From assembly GCA_012514965.1 (NCBI GenBank), contig JAAYZH010000093.1:1-10221 (forward strand): DNA of 10,221 bases, given 5' to 3'. The stretch is from Clostridiaceae bacterium (GTDB taxonomy: Bacteria; Bacillota; Clostridia; Saccharofermentanales; Fastidiosipilaceae). Made by a program: the position numbers and the translations under genes. Below the pieces are notes generated by a model that saw only the letters and a program-made list of their open reading frames with translations, searched no databases and was not told the DNA's origin. Positions 1 to 6,043 of this stretch are shown one piece after another (position 1 is the stretch's first letter; each line of letters begins with the position of its first letter).

Positions 1-887
1 CCACCCACCGACTCGACGCGCGCGCCAAACTTCTCCTGCAGCGACCACAAGAGCTGCCTGCCCGGACGAAAGTGCGCCGGGCCTTTGGCGGCATCTGCCA
101 GAGAGGTCGGCACACGCTCACACTCCGTCGTCAAGACCACTTCATGACACAGCCGGTGCAAAACAGCGGTAATTCGGCTTTCTTGAGGGGTCAGGCTGCG
201 GCTGATCCCGAAACCGTGGATCCAGATACTGCTGCCGCGCAAAAATTCGTACTGGTTCCAGGGGAAAGTCAGACGTGACCAGTCCTGATTCACTTCGATC
301 AGACGCTCTTCGAGGCGCTCGAGCCGAGCGGCCAGATCCCCCAGGACAAGGTCTCCGGGCAAAGCTTCTGCCGTACGCATCTTGCGAAGGTAGGCCTCAA
401 GAATCACGGCATAGTCGCTGATCCGTTCCGCGAAACGCGGCTCGCCATCGCGTCGCGCCGCCTCGGCAGCCTCACGCAGCTGACCCGGCTGAATCTCATA
501 GCGCAGAAAGTCGCCGATGACTTCGGAAATCATCGTTAAGAAAGAGGGCCGCAGAATCGCCTTGCCGAAAGCCTGCAGACGGCTGCTCTCTTCGGCCATG
601 ATCCGGCCCAAGTAGAAAGACTGCAAACCTGCGCTCATGCTCTTGCGCCCGGCACCACCGCCGAGCTCCGCCAGACGCAGCGCGAATCGGCGAAAACTCA
701 ACACTTCCTCCAGCATCAGACTACGCGAGGAGTCCTCCGCGAAATACTGTCGTTCCAGGCCTGCCTTCTGCTGTTCCGGCACTAGGAGAAAACCGCGGCT
801 ATACGGTCTGCCTGCATGGTGCGCGTCAATCTCGTTACGCAGCTGTTTCGCCAAGAGCCGGCGATTCTCCCCGTAAATTACTCGCAT
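1..887 (-). CDS. addB: AddB/RexB-type subunit of the ATP-dependent helicase-nuclease, N-terminal part (cut by window edge)
   Basis: The leftward frame is open from the ATG at 887 to the left edge (about 295 codons). It encodes the N-terminal part of the AddB/RexB subunit, the partner of AddA in the complex that processes double-strand breaks for RecA loading. Visible family marks are the opening strand [11 protein letters not shown], the segment FLLVPEQQ near residue 33 followed by a conserved Glu, LEEVLSFRRFALRL near residue 60, and IWIHGFGISRSLTPQE near residue 222, which matches the family's 'GF..FTP.E' block. The nucleotide-binding loop that follows the first strand in Bacillus AddB is missing here, as in RexB proteins. 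The iron-sulfur nuclease end lies outside the window. The ATG overlaps the end of the sirtuin gene by 10 nt, and GGGAGG lies about 10 nt upstream, so translation is probably coupled. addA would be expected further left. Family assignment is by recognition of these blocks. Confidence 0.85.
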   Translation of the reverse strand, partial: MRVIYGENRRLLAKQLRNEIDAHHAGRPYSRGFLLVPEQQKAGLERQYFAEDSSRSLMLEEVLSFRRFALRLAELGGGAGRKSMSAGLQSFYLGRIMAEESSRLQAFGKAILRPSFLTMISEVIGDFLRYEIQPGQLREAAEAARRDGEPRFAERISDYAVILEAYLRKMRTAEALPGDLVLGDLAARLERLEERLIEVNQDWSRLTFPWNQYEFLRGSSIWIHGFGISRSLTPQESRITAVLHRLCHEVVLTTECERVPTSLADAAKGPAHFRPGRQLLWSLQEKFGARVESVG

Positions 888-1675
888 CCTGTAATGTCCT
901 CCCTGAAAACCTGGCGAATTTGGCCAAAGACCTCAGCCAAGTCCCTCTGCAGAACGATTGTCGCCTGCCCATCCAAAGCTGTGCTGCCCAGATTGACCAC
1001 CGCTACAGTGTCGCCTCCGAAATAACGCAACAAGCCCGCTGCGGGGTACACCACCAGGCTGGTGCCCGCCACAAAGAGCAGATCGGCCGTCCGGAGCCAG
1101 TCCGCGGCCTGCTCCAGGCTTTGGCCAGATAAAGCTTCTTGATAGAGTGTTACAGCAGGCTTGACGACCCCGCCGCAGCTGCAGCGCGGAACTCCACCGG
1201 CTTCGAGGACATAAGAGAGCTCATACGCCTGTCCGCAGCGCACGCAAAAATTGCGCCAGACAGAGCCATGCAGCTCGCATACTTTGCGGCTGCCCGCCAT
1301 CTGGTGCAGGCCGTCAATATTCTGGGTAATGACGCCGGCAAGCCTGCCGGAAGCTTCCCATTCCGCCAAAGCAAGATGACAGACATTGGGCACAGCTTCC
1401 GGGTGCAAAATTGCCCGGCGATAATAATCAAAAAACCAGTCCGTATGCTGTTCGAAGAAGTCACGACTGAGCAGTTCTTCAGGATCAAAGGCGGCCCAAG
1501 GCTCGCCGGCGGACGAGAACTGGCCATACAGGCCCGCCGGACTGCGGAAATCCGGGATTCCGCTTGCGGTAGACACCCCTGCCCCACCGAAAAAAACTAT
1601 GCGATTATGAGTCTTCAGCAGAGACCTGAGCTCTGCAATCTGTGGATCTTCCTTCTGCTGCATCATCTGCCTCAT
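878..1675 (-). CDS. NAD-dependent protein deacylase, sirtuin (Sir2/CobB family)
   Basis: A complete 265-residue sirtuin, cytoplasmic. The family removes acetyl or longer acyl groups from lysine using NAD+, giving O-acyl-ADP-ribose and nicotinamide. Seen: the Rossmann motif [16 protein letters not shown] (30-45), TQNIDGLH (117-124), the catalytic His136 in ELHGS, four zinc-ligand cysteines (C144, C147, C165, C167; the second pair is C-x-C), GTSLVVYP (204-211) and VNLG (227-230). The block after the zinc ribbon, [11 protein letters not shown], resembles the 'KP.vvlYeE.L' form of Firmicutes sirtuins. The Ala-Tyr/Arg pair of class III (SIRT5-like) desuccinylases is not evident, so deacetylation is the default guess. 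The start is uncertain. The ATG at 1675 has AGAGG directly against it, whereas the ATG at 1666 lies 9 nt from that site and fits better, giving 262 residues. Either start overlaps the thioesterase gene by 60-70 nt. The 3' end overlaps addB. Confidence 0.95.
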   Translation of the reverse strand: MRQMMQQKEDPQIAELRSLLKTHNRIVFFGGAGVSTASGIPDFRSPAGLYGQFSSAGEPWAAFDPEELLSRDFFEQHTDWFFDYYRRAILHPEAVPNVCHLALAEWEASGRLAGVITQNIDGLHQMAGSRKVCELHGSVWRNFCVRCGQAYELSYVLEAGGVPRCSCGGVVKPAVTLYQEALSGQSLEQAADWLRTADLLFVAGTSLVVYPAAGLLRYFGGDTVAVVNLGSTALDGQATIVLQRDLAEVFGQIRQVFREDITGCE

Positions 1676-2114
1676 CCTCTAAAAACGCCACGATCCGACT
1701 GTGCAGATCAGGGCGTGTCCGAATCAGGGAAATGACTCGACCATCTTCAGCCTGCGTGAAACAGTGTCGGCTCTTGCCTTCGCAAAGCAGCTCCCCTGCT
1801 CTGGTAATGCGATACCAGAATTCGAAACGCAAACCATCGTAGCTGGCCATACAGACCGCTACATCGACCTCGTCCGCAAACACGGCCGGCTTCTTGTAGC
1901 TGGCCTCTACCCCCATGACGGGGCTGGCGATGCCTTCGGCCTCGAAACTCTGATAGCTCGTGCCGGCCCATTCCAGATATGCGCAACGAGCTGACTCCAT
2001 CCAGCGAATATAATTGCTGTGATGCACAATCTTCATTGCATCCGTCTCGTAATAGGAGACCTTCCACGGAAAGTGGTAGACCTTTTCCCTGCCGTTTACA
2101 ATCTTCTTACCCAT
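1605..2114 (-). CDS. Acyl-CoA thioesterase, 4HBT hotdog fold, YbgC/FadM type
   Basis: A 169-residue single-domain hotdog thioesterase predicted to hydrolyse acyl-CoA to free acid and CoA in the cytosol. The family signature is plain: YYETDAMKIVHHSNYIRWMESAR (21-43), with the catalytic-type Asp25, the His31/His32 pair in place of the usual loop, Tyr35 and Glu40 on the first helix. It is followed by the core strands FADEVDVAV, RFEFWYRI and LLCEGKSRHCFT. The fold ends near residue 147. The remaining tail is acidic and low in complexity and is encoded where the gene overlaps the sirtuin. The start codon has only a weak ribosome site (AGAAAG, about 9 nt upstream). The gene lies 122 nt after the acyl-CoA synthetase on the same strand, so it may limit or recycle the acyl-CoA made there. 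Substrate chain length cannot be read from sequence, and 4-hydroxybenzoyl-CoA-like or Tol-Pal-associated YbgC roles are less likely in this context. Confidence 0.88.
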   Translation of the reverse strand: MGKKIVNGREKVYHFPWKVSYYETDAMKIVHHSNYIRWMESARCAYLEWAGTSYQSFEAEGIASPVMGVEASYKKPAVFADEVDVAVCMASYDGLRFEFWYRITRAGELLCEGKSRHCFTQAEDGRVISLIRTRPDLHSRIVAFLEDEADDAAEGRSTDCRAQVSAEDS

Positions 2115-2236
2115 TCTATCATCTTTCTATTTTTCACTGGTCCCATTTTCGGGACAAATGCCAAAACCCGGCCGCCTCCTGCCATCTCCAGTCTGGAGAT
2201 CTGGAATTCGACCGGGTCTTGCTGCTCAAGTATTCC
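2115..2236 (-). other. Structured 122-nt spacer between acyl-CoA synthetase and thioesterase genes; possible weak terminator or attenuator
   Basis: No gene fits here. The leftward transcript can fold a nested hairpin. An outer stem ACCCGG/CCGGGT pairs 2212-2217 with 2166-2171, and an inner 7-bp stem ATCTCCA/TGGAGAT pairs 2194-2200 with 2184-2190 around a 3-nt loop. The outer stem is followed by only four U before GG. A second small hairpin (GTCCC/GGGAC, 2151-2155 with 2140-2144) sits just ahead of the thioesterase start. The short U run suggests a leaky terminator or mRNA processing element rather than a full stop between two operons. This is inferred from sequence only. Confidence 0.4.
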
Positions 2237-4066
2237 CTAAAAAATTCGTTTGCCTGAGACATCCCGGATGGTTTTGGCCTCCGTGACCAGCACGAGGTGA
2301 ATGCGGTCCTGCTCTTCATTGCGCTTAAGCTTAAGAGTGGTGTTGCGGACCATTCTCTCCTCTGAGAAGACAAAGTACTTAATCTTCTTGTAGTCAGGGA
2401 GAAGCTTGTTCACTCGCTGCAATTCAGTCTCCAGGTAGCCGGAGATCGCTTCATCATCCTTGCCGATTGTTTCGGGCAGTTTCGTCGAATCCACCTCGAA
2501 ACGCACGCACACATCCACTGTATCACGTACATTGGTCTCGCCCCAGATCATGGTGCCGGAGAGTCCTGCCGTGTTGTTGAAGAGCGACTCGATCTCTTCC
2601 GGGAAGGCTTTTTTGCCATTGGCCAAAACAATTACTGACTTGTAGCGACCGGTAATGTGCAGACAGCCCCTGTGGTCAAAATAACCCATATCGCCTGTGT
2701 GGAGCCAGCCATCGGCGTCGATCGCTTCGCGGGTCGCGGCTTCGTTCTTGTAATAGCCAAGCATGAGGGATTCGCTGCGGGCCAAAATCTCACCCTGTCC
2801 GGGCTCAAGCTCGGGGTCTTCGGCAATCGCCACCTCCACGCCGGGCGCAGGAGGACCGGTGCTGCCTTCCGTGTCAACCTTGCGGTTGCCGGCCGTAATG
2901 ACAGGAGAATGCTCGGTCATACCATAACCCTGATAAAACTCGATGCCTAAATCATTGAAGCCTTTGATAACTTCGACATCCGCCGCCGCAGCGCCGACCA
3001 CCATCAGGCGGATGCTGCCACCCAGTTTATCGAGAATCTGCGCAAAGACCTTGCGGCGTACCTTGATACCGGCAGCCTCGAGATTGCGGCATATCGGCCG
3101 GGCCAGCTTGACCATGTTCGCCTTGCCTGAAGCTTCAATTCCGCGGCTCAGCACGCGCCAAATACTTTCGAAGAGGAGCGGGACACCCACCAGACAAGAG
3201 ATCTTCCAGTCGCGCAGGTTCTCGCCAAGGTAGCGCAAACCGTCTGTAAAGTAGAGGGTCGCGCCCTTGCTGAGAGGATAGAGCTGCCCTGCCGTGTGCT
3301 CAAAGGTGTGGTGCATCGGCAGAACCGACAGGAATCGATCCTTCGACGACACTTCCATGATCTGATCGATCATGTGAACGTTGGCCAAAAGATTGTTCTG
3401 GGACAGCATGACGCCTTTGGCCGCTGCCGTAGTGCCCGATGTAAAGAAGATCGCGCCCATACCCATGGTGTTCTGCTCAGTTTCGAGATACTTCCTGCTG
3501 CCTGCCTCGCGTAAGGCATGTCCTTTCGCCAGGGCCTGCGACAGGTAGATAGCGACCTTGCCTGCAGGTGCTGCGGGCAAAGCAGGAGGAGCTTCCTTGG
3601 GTGCCAGAGTGAGGTCGTTCACAATCAGGATACGCAGTTTAGGCAGCTCCGCCAGGCCTTTGACTCCCGTCTCAAAATGCTTGGCGTTCGCAAAGAAAGC
3701 TTCGCAATCGCCTCTCTCCAAAAGATTCAGCACCTCACCCTCCGGAAGAGCGTTGTCGAGCGGAACCGCCACCGTGCCGGCTGTCATGACAGGCAGATGG
3801 GTGATCATCCATTCGTAGGAGTTCTGGCAGATATGAGCCACATGAGCCCTTTCCTCAGCCTCAAATTCTGATAGGAGATATTCGCCGAGGTCCTGGATAT
3901 CACTCCAGAAACGCGCGTAGGATCTGGTTTCGTCCTGCGCATTTGGAGCTCTGCGGAACACATAGGCCGGGTGATCGCCGTGCTTTTCCGCGGTTTTTTG
4001 CACCAGCTGGCGCAGATCCTGAAAACGTTCACGTTCAAAAAGGGCTTGTCCTTTGTGGATTTTCAT
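2237..4066 (-). CDS. Long-chain fatty acid-CoA ligase (AMP-binding, FadD/LACS type)
   Basis: A complete 609-residue adenylate-forming enzyme expected to activate a fatty acid with ATP and CoA to acyl-CoA plus AMP and pyrophosphate, acting at the cytosolic face of the membrane. Core motifs appear in order: FFTSGTTAAAKGVML (207-221, phosphate loop), LPMHHTFE (249-256), YGMTEHSPV (381-389), LHTGDMGYFD (455-464, ribose-binding Asp459), and GRYKSVIVLANGKKAFPEEIE (473-493, hinge). A C-terminal NTTLKLKR (575-582) probably carries the catalytic lysine of the A10 motif. The phosphate loop has Ala where many relatives have Gly after TSGTT, which is tolerated in some clostridial homologues. The start is supported by GGAGGG 7 nt upstream. 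It is the first gene of the leftward run and faces plsC across a palindromic operator, so it probably feeds exogenous or recycled fatty acids into lipid metabolism under FabT control. Chain-length preference cannot be told. Confidence 0.93.
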   Translation of the reverse strand: MKIHKGQALFERERFQDLRQLVQKTAEKHGDHPAYVFRRAPNAQDETRSYARFWSDIQDLGEYLLSEFEAEERAHVAHICQNSYEWMITHLPVMTAGTVAVPLDNALPEGEVLNLLERGDCEAFFANAKHFETGVKGLAELPKLRILIVNDLTLAPKEAPPALPAAPAGKVAIYLSQALAKGHALREAGSRKYLETEQNTMGMGAIFFTSGTTAAAKGVMLSQNNLLANVHMIDQIMEVSSKDRFLSVLPMHHTFEHTAGQLYPLSKGATLYFTDGLRYLGENLRDWKISCLVGVPLLFESIWRVLSRGIEASGKANMVKLARPICRNLEAAGIKVRRKVFAQILDKLGGSIRLMVVGAAAADVEVIKGFNDLGIEFYQGYGMTEHSPVITAGNRKVDTEGSTGPPAPGVEVAIAEDPELEPGQGEILARSESLMLGYYKNEAATREAIDADGWLHTGDMGYFDHRGCLHITGRYKSVIVLANGKKAFPEEIESLFNNTAGLSGTMIWGETNVRDTVDVCVRFEVDSTKLPETIGKDDEAISGYLETELQRVNKLLPDYKKIKYFVFSEERMVRNTTLKLKRNEEQDRIHLVLVTEAKTIRDVSGKRIF

Positions 4067-4265
4067 TTGTTTCCCTCCGAATTCAGCTTTATAATACTTT
4101 GACTATCAAAGTAATTTTATTGTATCATGAGGCAAAACGATTGAACAGATTTCCCGGCACACTTTTTTGTGCTATATTCATGAAAACTGTGCGAGTAACG
4201 ATTATTATCGTTTCGAGTTGCAATTTTTATCGTTTAATGAACAGCGCGAGCTGCTGAGGTGTGTA
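4067..4265. promoter_or_regulatory. Divergent promoter region between the acyl-CoA synthetase operon and plsC
   Basis: This 199-nt gap separates two divergent lipid genes. Rightward, TTGACT (4099-4104) and TATCAT (4123-4128) are separated by 18 nt and each match the sigma-A consensus at five of six bases. A start near 4135 would give plsC a leader of about 130 nt. A second possible rightward -10, TATATT, lies at 4173-4178 without a good -35. Leftward, TACAAT (minus strand, 4124-4119) has a poor -35 (TGTTCA), and TATTAT (minus strand, 4096-4091) is an alternative. The plsC leader contains short hairpins GCACA/TGTGC (4157-4172) and AACGAT/ATCGTT (4197-4212). Promoters are pattern matches only. 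Confidence 0.6.
4095..4113. promoter_or_regulatory. Perfect 19-bp palindrome, probable FabT operator
   Basis: The site is TACTTTGA-CTA-TCAAAGTA, two perfect 8-bp arms around a 3-nt centre. Its core TTTGA-N3-TCAAA is the known FabT box of streptococci and relatives. It includes the -35 hexamer of the rightward plsC promoter and lies at the presumed start or spacer region of leftward promoters for the acyl-CoA synthetase. A bound dimer would therefore be expected to repress both units. A FabT-like gene lies about 1.3 kb to the right. The palindrome is seen directly, the box consensus is established knowledge, and the pairing with this regulator is inferred. Confidence 0.75.
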
Positions 4266-5072
4266 GTGTCTGAAAGTAATACAAGTCCATCCCATAGTCT
4301 TGAGCTCTGGACGACGAAACCGATCGAACGTGGTCTGGTCGGCAGATTTTTCAATTGGGCTGGCTCGACGGTCGTTCGTCTGGGTTTGCGTTTCGAAATC
4401 CGCGGCGAGGAGAATCTGCCCGCCGATGCGCCATATATTCTGGCTCCCAATCACGAAACATACGTAGACGGCATGTTGATTGGTATGGGGCTGAAGAAAG
4501 CACACTTCGACAGGCTGACCAGCCTGGCTGCCCGCGAGCTCGAAGAATCACACGGCCTCTTTGGCAAAATCATCATGCGCGTCGGTCGGGGTATTCCCAT
4601 CGACCGTGCCGGCAGCTCTATCCAATCCCTGAAGATTTGCATTCACCAGCTCGAAGAAGGGAATATTCTCCTGATTCACCCCGAGGGAACCCGTTCTCCG
4701 GACGGCAAGCTGGGCAAAATCCGCGACGGCTGCTCCTTTATCGCGCGTCACGCCGACTGCCCGGTAGTCCCCTGTTTCCTGGACGGCGGCTATGAAATCT
4801 TCAGCCGGCACATGAAAGTTCCACAGCTTCGCCGGAGTTTCTGGCATCGTCGTCGTCTGATCTTGACCTACGGGAAGCCCCTCTACCCCCGAGACTACAA
4901 GAACACGAAAGAACTCACGGAGGCCCTGTCCGCTTGGCTCCATGATATGTACGCAAACAAGGAAGTTCCCCGCGAATACACGGGCAAGAATCTGGCCTAC
5001 ATGGAGAAGCGCAGGCAGCGTCAAGAAAAACGAGCCGGCAAAGCTCTGCCAGAGGATGAATCAGAGGATTAA
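4266..5072 (+). CDS. plsC: 1-acyl-sn-glycerol-3-phosphate acyltransferase (PlsC/LPLAT family)
   Basis: This membrane-associated acyltransferase of about 268 residues is expected to transfer an acyl group from acyl-ACP or acyl-CoA to lysophosphatidate, giving phosphatidate. The LPLAT blocks are in order: the catalytic NHETYVD (62-68, the H-x4-D pair H63/D68), GRGIPIDR (107-114), HPEGTRS (138-144, glycerophosphate binding) and VVPCFLDG (167-174). A hydrophobic stretch near 30-42 may sit in the membrane, and the C-terminal 25 residues are highly charged. I chose the GTG at 4266 because GAGG lies 6 nt upstream. The frame is open back to a TTG at 4167, but that codon has no ribosome site and would add 33 residues unlike the family. 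The gene is monocistronic, ends just before a strong hairpin and faces the fatty acid-CoA ligase. Other LPLAT acyltransferases, acting on different acceptors, are possible, so the symbol is by family. Confidence 0.88.
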   Translation: MSESNTSPSHSLELWTTKPIERGLVGRFFNWAGSTVVRLGLRFEIRGEENLPADAPYILAPNHETYVDGMLIGMGLKKAHFDRLTSLAARELEESHGLFGKIIMRVGRGIPIDRAGSSIQSLKICIHQLEEGNILLIHPEGTRSPDGKLGKIRDGCSFIARHADCPVVPCFLDGGYEIFSRHMKVPQLRRSFWHRRRLILTYGKPLYPRDYKNTKELTEALSAWLHDMYANKEVPREYTGKNLAYMEKRRQRQEKRAGKALPEDESED

Positions 5073-5091
5073 GCGATCACTTCGCTGCGTA

Positions 5092-5123
5092 ACCGACCCT
5101 TGTCTACGCCAAGGGTCGGTTTT
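5092..5123 (+). terminator. Rho-independent terminator of plsC, possibly shared with the convergent acyl carrier protein gene
   Basis: A perfect 10-bp stem (5092-5101 with 5111-5120) with a 9-nt loop begins 19 nt after the plsC stop and runs into four T. The convergent acyl carrier protein gene ends 12 nt to the right. In that direction the same stem has no T run, so termination there would be weaker. Confidence 0.85.
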
Positions 5124-5135
5124 CCGTGCCCACAC

Positions 5136-5411
5136 TTATTGCTGCTCGTCCTTGCGCATTCTTTCTTCAATGTAGGCAAGAATGTCACCGACCGTGTAGA
5201 TATCATCCAGGTCTTCATCATCGATTTTGATCTCATAGTAGGCTTCGAGATCGACAGCGACTTCCAGAACTGCCAGTGAATCCATGGATATGTCCCGGAT
5301 CAGGTCTTGGTCATCGCTGATTTCTGCTTCGGATATGCCGGCAATGCGTGCAAGTACGGGGATGACGACTTCACGGATTGCCTCATTTCTTGTCTTGTCT
5401 GCCACGTTCAC
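5136..5411 (-). CDS. acpP: Acyl carrier protein
   Basis: This small acidic four-helix carrier of about 91 residues holds growing fatty acids on 4'-phosphopantetheine. The attachment site DSLAVLE is clear (Ser45 counting from the GTG at 5411), preceded by the typical DLIRDISM and followed by the acidic recognition helix and IDDEDLDDIYTVGDILAYIEER. Possible starts are TTG at 5414 and GTG at 5411. I prefer 5411, which has GAGAGG 7 nt upstream. The gene begins inside the 3' end of fabT (overlap about 29 nt), so the two are co-transcribed and probably coupled. In streptococci fabT and acpP also sit together at the head of the fatty-acid synthesis cluster, and acyl-ACP is the FabT co-repressor. The other fab genes are absent from this window, so a dedicated second ACP cannot be excluded. 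Confidence 0.9.
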   Translation of the reverse strand: MNVADKTRNEAIREVVIPVLARIAGISEAEISDDQDLIRDISMDSLAVLEVAVDLEAYYEIKIDDEDLDDIYTVGDILAYIEERMRKDEQQ

Positions 5412-5874
5412 CAACCTGCCTCTCTGCGTATTTTTTGTACTGATCCTTTAGAAATAAATCGATTCGCTGCACGCTGCGGAAAAGCAGCTCCCTCTCCTTC
5501 TCGTCTAGAGGCTCGAGCACGTTTTGCAGCAGCAGGCGATTGAATCGGTCCTGCATACGACAGGCCAGTTTGCCGCTGCGTGACAGGCGGAGCTCAACGA
5601 CACGGCGATCCTCAGGTTTTCGCCCCCGAATCACGTAGCCTTTGCGGACAAGGCGGTCCATCTGCACCGTCAGCGTCCCCGTCGTTACACCAAGGATGCC
5701 TGCTGTCTCTCCCATCGAACGAGTTTCGTAGATGCCTATGCTACGCAGCGTGTGCATCTCTGAGCGGGAGAGGTTGCTGAATTCACCCTTCGTGAGGGCT
5801 TCTTCTTCAGTCCGTCCGATCAGATCCATCACGCCTGTGAGCAGTTCATAGAATTCCGTTTCAAATTCCGTCAT
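5383..5874 (-). CDS. fabT: FabT-like MarR family repressor of fatty acid synthesis
   Basis: A winged-helix MarR protein of about 163 residues and a probable dimer. Its centre is strikingly like streptococcal FabT: LSRSEMHTLRSIGIYE (35-50), the recognition helix LGVTTGTLTVQMDRLVRKGY (61-80) and the wing GRKPEDRRVVELRLSRSGK (84-102). FabT binds TTTGA-N3-TCAAA palindromes and is activated by long-chain acyl-ACP. A matching palindrome lies at 4095-4113 and an acyl carrier protein gene overlaps its 3' end. The frame is open to a TTG at 5907, but AGGAGG at 5893-5888 lies downstream of it, so I take the ATG at 5874 even though the 13-nt spacing is long. The C-terminal tail (YKKYAERQVGERGRQDKK) is basic. 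No FabT box is visible at its own promoter. A different MarR ligand is possible, but the context makes FabT the best reading. Confidence 0.87.
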   Translation of the reverse strand: MTEFETEFYELLTGVMDLIGRTEEEALTKGEFSNLSRSEMHTLRSIGIYETRSMGETAGILGVTTGTLTVQMDRLVRKGYVIRGRKPEDRRVVELRLSRSGKLACRMQDRFNRLLLQNVLEPLDEKERELLFRSVQRIDLFLKDQYKKYAERQVGERGRQDKK

Positions 5875-5909
5875 GTTTGCGAAGCCGCCTCCTATCACGA
5901 ATGACAATA

Positions 5910-5938
5910 ATTATACTCAACTCGGCTGGATCCGTCAC
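5910..5938 (-). promoter_or_regulatory. Predicted promoter of fabT-acpP
   Basis: On the minus strand GTGACG (5938-5933) and a perfect TATAAT (5915-5910) are separated by 17 nt. The predicted start falls near 5903. It lies in the gap after the ackA terminator, so fabT-acpP should be its own transcript. Confidence 0.65.
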
Positions 5939-5976
5939 CGATGTTGATTTTGCGGTTGTGCAGCAGTGTTTTGGCC

Positions 5977-6014
5977 AAAAAATCCACCCACCCTCGACTA
6001 AGTAGGGCGGGTGG
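5977..6014 (-). terminator. Rho-independent terminator of pta-ackA
   Basis: In the leftward transcript an 11-bp stem (6014-6004 with 5994-5984, one G-U pair) with a 9-nt loop is followed by ATTTTTT. It lies 30 nt after the ackA stop codon. The T run merges into a palindrome TTTTGGCCAAAA (5969-5980) of no clear meaning. Confidence 0.95.
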
Positions 6015-6043
6015 CAAACAAATTCGCTGGAATACTGTAACGG

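Noticed and set aside
1139..1735. A rightward 198-codon open frame antisense to the sirtuin
   Set aside because: It has no ribosome site and no motif, and it mirrors a clearly real gene.
4167..4265. A longer plsC start at the TTG at 4167
   Set aside because: It has no ribosome site and a promoter-like TATATT overlaps it. The GTG at 4266 has GAGG at proper distance and gives the normal family length.
5969..5980. Palindrome TTTTGGCCAAAA beside the ackA terminator as a protein-binding site
   Set aside because: TTGGCCAAA also recurs within coding sequence here, and at this place it partly consists of the terminator T run. There is no further support.
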